In this document: in pieces, positions 36,496 to 40,963 of the stretch
How the letters are laid out: each line of letters begins with the position of its first letter
Position numbering within the stretch: position 1 is the first letter of the stretch
Source of the DNA: a virus
DNA length: 40,963 nt
Strand: one strand, 5' to 3'
Virus record (IMG/VR): IMGVR_UViG_3300009593_000039
Span: 1-40,963 of that record
Position numbers and translations under genes: made by a program
The notes under the pieces: model-generated
The model's input: the letters and a program-made list of their open reading frames with translations, nothing else
What the model was told of the DNA's origin: nothing
Database searches by the model: none

Positions 36496-36789
36496 ATGTC
36501 AAGACGAGTTAAAAGACTTACCCCATCGATGTTACGTCGGTTGGTTTTAGAAGAAAAAGCAAAAATGTTAAAGGAATCTGATCCTATCGATGCTGGTATC
36601 GATGATGTAGCAAAAGTTGTTGCAGATGAAGTTGAAGCCGGCGATGAGGCAGACACCCTTGCGAAAGATATTGATATTATGGCCGCACTCAAAATTGAGG
36701 AAGGCAAGTTGAAGTCTAAGTTACGTAAAGTAAATGAAGCTAAGAAAAAGCTCCGCGGTCGTATCGTTCGTAGCGCACGTCGCGGGTAA
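36496..36789 (+). CDS. Small putative prohead core protein
   Basis: 97 residues with a split charge pattern: basic N-terminus (MSRRVKRLTPSMLRRLVLEE), acidic centre (DDVAKVVADEVEAGDEAD) and basic C-terminus (KLRKVNEAKKKLRGRIVRSA). T4 has the small core proteins gp67 (80 residues) and gp68 (141 residues) in this neighbourhood; size, charge and position fit such a role but no sequence match is claimed. VNEAK resembles a relaxed protease site. AGGAG lies about 9 nt before the ATG, and a TATAAT candidate promoter precedes it. Confidence 0.65.
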   Translation: MSRRVKRLTPSMLRRLVLEEKAKMLKESDPIDAGIDDVAKVVADEVEAGDEADTLAKDIDIMAALKIEEGKLKSKLRKVNEAKKKLRGRIVRSARRG

Positions 36790-36806
36790 TACTAAAGGAG
36801 TTCATC

Positions 36807-37283
36807 ATGCCTACGCATAAACAAGTTACAGTTAATTCTGTAGTTACCAATAAAGACAAGGGTCGCCATGATAGTAAGCAAATGTCTACTATCTTCTCAG
36901 CCTCTCCTATTCATTCGTCTGAAATGACAGCTGAATCTATTAAGGCTCACTTCCAGCGTCTATGCTTGGACGGTGAGATTAATGATGCCGGTCACACATT
37001 TGGTATACTAAACAGAGATTATGTTGATGCACCTGAGTTTGGCGATGTTGAAACAGGCGGCGGCGGGTTACCTGCTAGCGCATGGGTACCTAATCCAACT
37101 TCACCTGGTCCAGGAAGTCAAAATCCTGCTGATCAACCTGAAGCACCAGACGGTTATGGTTCAACGGCAGGAGATACATGGGGCACAGGAGTTGGTTCAC
37201 AGCTCAGTCCTAAGAAATCTTCTGAGGCAATCTCAACGCACACTCTCGGTGACTATGGTTTAGGGAAATCTACACCATCTTAA
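36807..37283 (+). CDS. Tandem paralog A: small Pro/Gly/Ser-rich head-module protein
   Basis: 158 residues. It clearly aligns with the next gene: SPIHSSEMTAES, FQRLCLDGEI, NRDYVDAPE, a Gly-rich linker, VPNPTSPGPGSQNPADQ, then SQLSPKKSSEAISTHTLGDY and LGKS. The Gly/Pro/Ser-rich middle suggests an extended flexible chain rather than a compact enzyme; there are no Cys pairs apart from one lone Cys and no membrane segment. Perfect Shine-Dalgarno AAGGAG. The position between core genes and gp22 points to a virion or assembly protein. Function unknown. Confidence 0.7.
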   Translation: MPTHKQVTVNSVVTNKDKGRHDSKQMSTIFSASPIHSSEMTAESIKAHFQRLCLDGEINDAGHTFGILNRDYVDAPEFGDVETGGGGLPASAWVPNPTSPGPGSQNPADQPEAPDGYGSTAGDTWGTGVGSQLSPKKSSEAISTHTLGDYGLGKSTPS

Positions 37284-37301
37284 TGATTAAAGGATATATT
37301 C

Positions 37302-37829
37302 ATGCCTAGCCACAATCAAAATACTGTTGATACCCCTGAAGGTGGAAATGGGAAATTGGGCAACGTAAGTGAGTTATCCAGATCAAACACAGAGTCTTTA
37401 AAGAAATCATTCCCCGGGTCACCTATCCATCTTGGGCAGATGACCCGGGCGAGTGTACAATCCGATTTTCAAGCTAAAGTATTAGATGGTACCGTTACTA
37501 ACGGGTACTGTTTTTCTTCCTTTAGCCGGGACTATTCTGGTGCCCCAAAAATATCTGAGGAAGTAGCCGGCGCAGGTGCCGGCGGTCCAGGATCATCACA
37601 TATGCCGAATCCGGTTAGTCCAGGTGCCGGTAGTGTTGATCCAACTAAGCAAGCTGATCCTCCTCCAAATCTACAAGAAAGTAAGACTTCCCGCCCTCCC
37701 TTTATAGGGCCTGGTTCCGCATTAGAACCAAAAGGATCTTCTGAACTACAGTCAGCCCATACCGTCAAGAAATATATAATGGGTAAATCTTCCGCAACGT
37801 CAGTCGGTGCATACACACCGAAACAGTAA
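37302..37829 (+). CDS. Tandem paralog B: small Pro/Gly/Ser-rich head-module protein
   Basis: 175 residues, a diverged duplicate of the preceding gene: GSPIHLGQMTRAS, FQAKVLDGTV, SRDYSGAPK, Gly-rich linker (EEVAGAGAGGPGSSH), MPNPVSPGAGSVDPTKQADP, then GSALEPKGSSELQSAHTVKK and MGKSS. It differs by a longer N-terminus and a Pro-rich insert. AAAGGA precedes the ATG. The two copies likely arose by gene duplication and may form a hetero-complex or occupy related sites; this is inference. Confidence 0.7.
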   Translation: MPSHNQNTVDTPEGGNGKLGNVSELSRSNTESLKKSFPGSPIHLGQMTRASVQSDFQAKVLDGTVTNGYCFSSFSRDYSGAPKISEEVAGAGAGGPGSSHMPNPVSPGAGSVDPTKQADPPPNLQESKTSRPPFIGPGSALEPKGSSELQSAHTVKKYIMGKSSATSVGAYTPKQ

Positions 37830-37830
37830 T

Positions 37831-38436
37831 ATGTCTAGTGATTATCTTTCCAAGAGAAAAACTACAGCGGTAAAGGCAAACTACGACGACCGGAAAGGTC
37901 TAGGGTACGGTGTACTTGAACCAAAGTACCACCTACCTTATTTGCAAAATGACAATTATCCTTATGATGATCCAGATCAACACGTAGATACTGATGATCA
38001 ACTTGATTTAGATGACCTAGATTCTTTTGTCGCAAAAACAAACTTAGGTTACCACATCACAGATTTTATGTCAAATAAAAAAAATGATCCATTTTATTTT
38101 GCTGCCGGCAATTCTTCTTTAGGGGAGAGTGTTTCTGCATCTACAATGGTACCAATACCAGATCTATATAAAAAAAGGCAGGTAGCGCTAGGTGGTTCAA
38201 CTGCAGGTAATACCCACATAGGCTCTTCCTATCCCTCTAGAGGACATAATGAGTTACCATATGGAACAACTCATGGTTACTCGAAGGCCCCTCCTCCAAC
38301 CGGTATGAGGCACCATGACCTGCCAGCCTATAATTTGGAGGACATACTACCCTCTGATGAAGATGCGGTGCTCAATATTCGCATGCTTATTGACGATATA
38401 CATGCAGAGCAAGAAGAGGAAAAAAATGAATCTTGA
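37831..38436 (+). CDS. Hypothetical polar head-module protein
   Basis: 201 residues from ATG 37831, chosen because it lies 1 nt after the previous stop; an in-frame GTG at 37807 would overlap the paralog by 23 nt and has no Shine-Dalgarno. The ATG also lacks a strong one, so translation is probably by reinitiation. The N-terminus is rich in Lys/Tyr (KRKTTAVKANYDDRKGLGYG), followed by an Asp-rich segment (DDPDQHVDTDDQLDLDDLDS) and a Pro/Gly/His-rich region; the last 35 residues form an acidic helix (ILPSDEDAVLNIRMLIDDI). No family recognised. Probably an assembly or virion protein by location. Confidence 0.6.
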   Translation: MSSDYLSKRKTTAVKANYDDRKGLGYGVLEPKYHLPYLQNDNYPYDDPDQHVDTDDQLDLDDLDSFVAKTNLGYHITDFMSNKKNDPFYFAAGNSSLGESVSASTMVPIPDLYKKRQVALGGSTAGNTHIGSSYPSRGHNELPYGTTHGYSKAPPPTGMRHHDLPAYNLEDILPSDEDAVLNIRMLIDDIHAEQEEEKNES

Positions 38437-38515
38437 GAATGAATTTAACAAACGTCTACAGATTGAAAATAATATTAGGACTGGAACAACCCTAAAATTA
38501 ATTAAAGAATCTTAG
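38426..38515 (+). CDS. Very small ORF (29 aa) with strong ribosome-binding site
   Basis: ATG 38426 starts a 29-residue peptide (MNLENEFNKRLQIENNIRTG, then TTLKLIKES) that overlaps the end of the preceding gene by 11 nt. AAGAGGA lies about 6 nt upstream and has no other use at that place. The peptide is a charged helix. Short genes between core genes are common in T4-like phages. It may alternatively be a chance ORF used only for translational reinitiation. Confidence 0.45.
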   Translation: MNLENEFNKRLQIENNIRTGTTLKLIKES

Positions 38516-38551
38516 ATATGTTAGTGGAACTGTTGAATCGATGAGAATACA

Positions 38552-38557
38552 TATAAT
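38552..38557 (+). promoter_or_regulatory. Candidate late promoter TATAAT(AAAT) before scaffold gene
   Basis: TATAATAAAT occurs in the 111-nt gap 38516-38626, resembling both a sigma70 -10 box and the T4 late octamer. No TTGACA with proper spacing is present (TTGAAT lies only 13 nt upstream). Confidence 0.4.
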
Positions 38558-38567
38558 AAATGATGCA

Positions 38568-38595
38568 CGCTGGTATGTAACTTTTACACCCAGCG
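38568..38595 (+). promoter_or_regulatory. Two-stem RNA hairpin before the scaffold gene
   Basis: CGCTGG pairs with CCAGCG (6 bp). Inside it, separated by TA on one side and C on the other, TGTAA pairs with TTACA (5 bp) around a CTT loop. It is the strongest inverted repeat I saw between genes. No U-tract follows, so a processing, stability or translation-control element is likelier than an intrinsic terminator. Confidence 0.55.
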
Positions 38596-38605
38596 ATATA
38601 TTTAT
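38594..38605 (+). promoter_or_regulatory. Candidate late-promoter motif CGATATATTTAT (second copy)
   Basis: Identical 12-mer to 16889-16900, here 21 nt before ATG 38627 and starting at the foot of the hairpin. A role as late promoter is inferred from repetition and place. Confidence 0.4.
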
Positions 38606-38626
38606 GAACTGGCATTTCAAAGTGAG

Positions 38627-40396
38627 ATGAGCATGGGAACAAACCTATATCAAGAAGCGATAGCAGAAGCCCGGCAGTTGAGAGACATGGCCGAGCAGAA
38701 CGCTAAGAATAAAATTATTGATGCTGTAACGCCTAAAATCCGCGCCTTAATTGAGCGTGAGCTTTTAAGTGAAGAGGATATGGAGGTCGAAGATCAAGAC
38801 GTAGATTCCCTAGACTCTCTACCGATGCAGCCACCTACAGATGATGCTGACGGCATTGGGGATATCCCAATGGAACCAGCACCTGAACAAATGACATTAG
38901 ATTTAGATGCCATGGCGGCTGTAGGTTCAGAAATACAGGATACTGTGGACACGATGGTAGGGGATTCCCAACCTTCAGTAAATGTTCCGGCAGGTTCTGG
39001 GATGGATGTTGAGATTGATGCCGACGGCTCAGTTAAGATTGATACTGGTAGTGTTGATCTTCATGTGGGCGAAACTTCTGAGGCTGAGGATGATGATATT
39101 CTCTTAAGTCGCCAGATGGCAGAAGCTCTAACTAGTCTTTTGCGCAATGAGCGAAAGGCATCAACAAAGCTGAAGAGGATTCAGCGTCTTGAAGCGAACG
39201 TTAGAAGACTTAGCCGGCTTTTTGAACGTTTAAATGTTAACAATCTACAACCCTCTCATCAAGTAGCAATTCGAAGTACTTACACTAAGATGTTACGAGA
39301 GGCATTCAGTTTGTATAATGATGCAATACTTACTGAAGGAGAGTCGGATAAATTCGGCCTTCGTAGGCAAGCACGATCTATACTTAAGGAGATGAAGCAA
39401 ATGGCTTATAATAAAAAGGACCTCTTTAGCGTTCTAAACCTATTCGAGGCTGAAGAGAAAGAAGAAGAGAAGAAGGAACTCGATGAAGTTGACGCTGAGT
39501 TGACCTTGGAGCCAGCTGACGATGCCGAAGCTGAAGAGCTCGAAGCGTTACTCGGTGACCTCGACCTCGAGTTATCAATTGAAGACCCTGAGGGTGAAGA
39601 AGGTGGCGAAGATTTAGCTGCTGACGACCTTGGTGGCGAAGAAGAGGCAGCTGAAGAGATGCCCTTAGAGTCAGACGGTATTTCAGTTGATGTTGCAGTT
39701 TCAGATGATGATGAAATTGTAGAAATTAGCGAAACAATGTTACGCAGAGAATTACAACGCATGCGACGACAGAGAATTAGGGAAGCAGAAGGTGTAGACG
39801 CTGCTGTTCTTGATAACTTTGGCGACGGTGACGAAGAAGGTGATTCTTTTGTTGATGTTGATGAAGACGCACTATTAAATGCACTAGCTGATGAGCTTGG
39901 TGATGCACCAAGTCCAGATGCTGGCGGACGACCTGCTGGTGGAGACGCAATGCCTGAGAGCTTCCGTCGCCGTAGAGCACGTCGCGCAAGAAATTCTAGA
40001 GTAAATGAGAGCCGTAAGAATCGAGCACTCACTCACCAGTTAACTGAGTATAAGAAAGCGGTTGGATCCCTCCGCACGCAGCTAACTGAAATGAACTTGT
40101 TTAATGCAAAATTATTGTATGCAAACAAGCTTATGCAAAATCGCAATGTTACACCTAAGCAACAACGTGCGATTGTTGAAGGCCTCGATAAGGCTAAGAC
40201 ACTCAGGGAAGCCAAGTTGCTATACCAGAGCCTCACTGCTTCTCTCAATAAGGGAACGGCCAAAAACCGTAGCCTTACAGAGAGTCGCGCATTGCGCGGT
40301 GGCTCATCTTCCAAATCAACCCGGCCTGCAGGGGCCAAGAGTGGTGTTGAGGCAGATCGTTGGGCAGTACTTGCTGGACTTAACAATAATAAATAA
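38627..40396 (+). CDS. gp22: Prohead core scaffolding protein (gp22-like)
   Basis: 589 residues, over twice T4 gp22 (269). The N-terminal helix (YQEAIAEARQLRDMAEQNAK, IIDAVTPKIRALIERELL) matches the T4 core-scaffold style. Helical segments alternate with very acidic stretches (around residues 275-345), a short Arg-rich patch (RRRRARRARNSR near 445-456) and a C-terminal helix ending ADRWAVLAGLNNNK. The protein would form the internal core on which gp23 assembles and then be digested by gp21. Many L/V-x-E sites occur, among them RVNES (E461), HQLTEY and SLTES. It lies directly before gp23 as in T4. The second ATG at 38633 has better Shine-Dalgarno spacing and may be the true start. Confidence 0.85.
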   Translation: MSMGTNLYQEAIAEARQLRDMAEQNAKNKIIDAVTPKIRALIERELLSEEDMEVEDQDVDSLDSLPMQPPTDDADGIGDIPMEPAPEQMTLDLDAMAAVGSEIQDTVDTMVGDSQPSVNVPAGSGMDVEIDADGSVKIDTGSVDLHVGETSEAEDDDILLSRQMAEALTSLLRNERKASTKLKRIQRLEANVRRLSRLFERLNVNNLQPSHQVAIRSTYTKMLREAFSLYNDAILTEGESDKFGLRRQARSILKEMKQMAYNKKDLFSVLNLFEAEEKEEEKKELDEVDAELTLEPADDAEAEELEALLGDLDLELSIEDPEGEEGGEDLAADDLGGEEEAAEEMPLESDGISVDVAVSDDDEIVEISETMLRRELQRMRRQRIREAEGVDAAVLDNFGDGDEEGDSFVDVDEDALLNALADELGDAPSPDAGGRPAGGDAMPESFRRRRARRARNSRVNESRKNRALTHQLTEYKKAVGSLRTQLTEMNLFNAKLLYANKLMQNRNVTPKQQRAIVEGLDKAKTLREAKLLYQSLTASLNKGTAKNRSLTESRALRGGSSSKSTRPAGAKSGVEADRWAVLAGLNNNK

Positions 40397-40399
40397 TTT

Positions 40400-40416
40400 G
40401 TTGTTGAGAACACAAC
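40400..40416 (+). terminator. Weak hairpin between scaffold and capsid genes
   Basis: GTTGT-TGAGAAC-ACAAC forms a 5-bp stem with a 7-nt loop, followed by CTTTTG. Too weak to be sure; it could attenuate read-through or mark RNA processing. Confidence 0.3.
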
Positions 40417-40428
40417 CTTTTGACACAA

Positions 40429-40439
40429 CGATATTAAAT
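40429..40439 (+). promoter_or_regulatory. Candidate late promoter of the capsid gene (CGATATTAAAT)
   Basis: This AT-rich motif ends 18 nt before ATG 40458. The part GATATTAAATC is identical to 19235-19245. Major capsid genes of T4-like phages have their own strong late promoter at this distance. AAGGAGA between it and the ATG is the ribosome-binding site. Confidence 0.45.
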
Positions 40440-40457
40440 CAATAAGGAGATTACAAA

Positions 40458-40963
40458 ATGTCAAAGACTTTTAGTTTAGAACAACTGACTGAAGGCATTA
40501 GAGCACGTCATCTCGGCACTCAAAACCGCCGGTTAGTTGAAAAGTGGAGCCGCACAGGGCTTCTTCGTGGACTCGATGGTGTACACCGCGAGAACATGGC
40601 ATGTATGTTAGAAAATCAGGCAGCACAGGTCCTTAAAGAGGCCAGCACTATTGGTGATGGTTCTATGGGCGACGGAGGCCGCGTACGTGGTTTCTCAAAT
40701 GTTGCTTTCCCAATCGTTCGCCGAGTATTCGGTGGGCTTATCGCTAATGATCTTGTTAGCATCCAACCAATGAGCCTTCCATCCGGCCTCTTATTCTATC
40801 TTGACTATACCTATGGTACAGCCGGATCAGGCGATATGGCTGGAGAGTCTCTGTACAGCAACCCAGCAGGAAAGGGAGTCCAGAGTGGTTCCTTAGGTAC
40901 TGGCGGACAATATGATCTTGCAGGTGGCTTTTCGAAGCTGTTTGTTGAGTCAGATGCGATTGA
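40458..40963 (+). CDS. gp23: Major capsid protein (gp23-like), 3'-truncated by window
   Basis: 168 residues are visible and the frame is open to the window end. T4-type capsid features: LVEKWSRTGLLRGLDG, the NQAAQVLKEAS propeptide junction, and VAFPIVRRVFGGLIANDLVS with IQPMSLPSGLLFYLDYTYGT. T4 gp23 loses its first 65 residues to gp21; here L59-K60-E61 followed by AST is the matching site, so a mature N-terminus at A62 is predicted. LTE at residues 10-12 is another possible cut. Strong Shine-Dalgarno AAGGAGA, own candidate promoter, and position straight after gp22 as in T4. Confidence 0.95.
   Translation, partial: MSKTFSLEQLTEGIRARHLGTQNRRLVEKWSRTGLLRGLDGVHRENMACMLENQAAQVLKEASTIGDGSMGDGGRVRGFSNVAFPIVRRVFGGLIANDLVSIQPMSLPSGLLFYLDYTYGTAGSGDMAGESLYSNPAGKGVQSGSLGTGGQYDLAGGFSKLFVESDAI

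Noticed and set aside
37807-37830. In-frame GTG extending the 37831 gene
   Set aside because: It would overlap the previous gene by 23 nt and lacks a ribosome-binding site.
39406-40032. Minus-strand frame of 208 codons, Ser-rich
   Set aside because: It is the mirror of the acidic (GAA/GAT-rich) scaffold gene; composition alone explains it and all other genes are on the + strand.
40420-40425. Perfect TTGACA before gp23
   Set aside because: No -10 element lies 16-18 nt downstream (that position is the Shine-Dalgarno), so it is not a sigma70 promoter.
1-40963. tRNA genes, integrase, transposase, inteins or homing endonucleases
   Set aside because: Gaps are too small for tRNA genes outside coding frames, and no such protein motifs were seen in any large frame.

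Overview
The window is a stretch of a tailed-phage genome of the T4 superfamily (contractile-tail, myovirus-type head module). Every supportable gene is on the + strand, genes are packed with gaps of 0-111 nt or short overlaps, and there is no tRNA, rRNA, insertion sequence, CRISPR array or integrase. The T4-type hallmark proteins are a large terminase (gp17), portal (gp20), prohead protease (gp21), an acidic prohead core scaffold (gp22-like) and the major capsid protein (gp23, cut by the window end). The host cannot be read from the sequence. The general look (AT-leaning, giant structural proteins, distant T4 relatives) is familiar from aquatic phages, but that is inference.

Layout. (1) Bases 1-24747 are a structural and adhesion block: a giant LamG-like protein cut by the window start, a collagen-like fibre protein, two paralogous small structural proteins (6588-7514 and 16916-17629), three consecutive very basic large proteins (7520-16885; two end in or contain fibronectin-III-like domains and one has a Lys-rich coiled coil), and two proteins sharing a C-terminal module (17647-19221 and 19318-24747). 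The second of these seems to be a LamG protein with about 600 residues of repeats inserted into the domain. (2) Bases 24747-29818 are a DNA-metabolism island: a RuvC-like nuclease, a primase with zinc ribbon and Toprim domain, one polypeptide fusing the Mre11/SbcD/gp47 nuclease to the Rad50/SbcC/gp46 ATPase, and a small zinc-ribbon protein. A host-like promoter with an inverted repeat over its -35 box lies before the primase. (3) Bases 29866-40963 are the packaging and head module in the order unknown-17-20-unknown-21-unknown-core-core-two paralogs-unknown-tiny ORF-22-23. Compared with T4, the sheath and tube genes (18, 19) are missing between 17 and 20, and extra small genes sit between 21 and 22.

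How it works together. The terminase pumps DNA through the portal into a prohead built on the gp22-like core inside gp23. The gp21 protease then digests the core and trims gp23, and candidate L-x-E cleavage sites are visible in those proteins. The recombination island would supply primers and process ends for replication. The large proteins of the first half probably form baseplate, neck or fibre parts that bind the host. The few intergenic gaps hold recurrent GATAT-type AT-rich motifs and hairpins, which are candidate late promoters and processing or termination sites.

The most unusual points are the SbcD-SbcC fusion, the apparently interrupted LamG domain, the tandem paralogs upstream of gp22, the stereotyped GTG start-stop junctions, and the possibly leaderless primase transcript.
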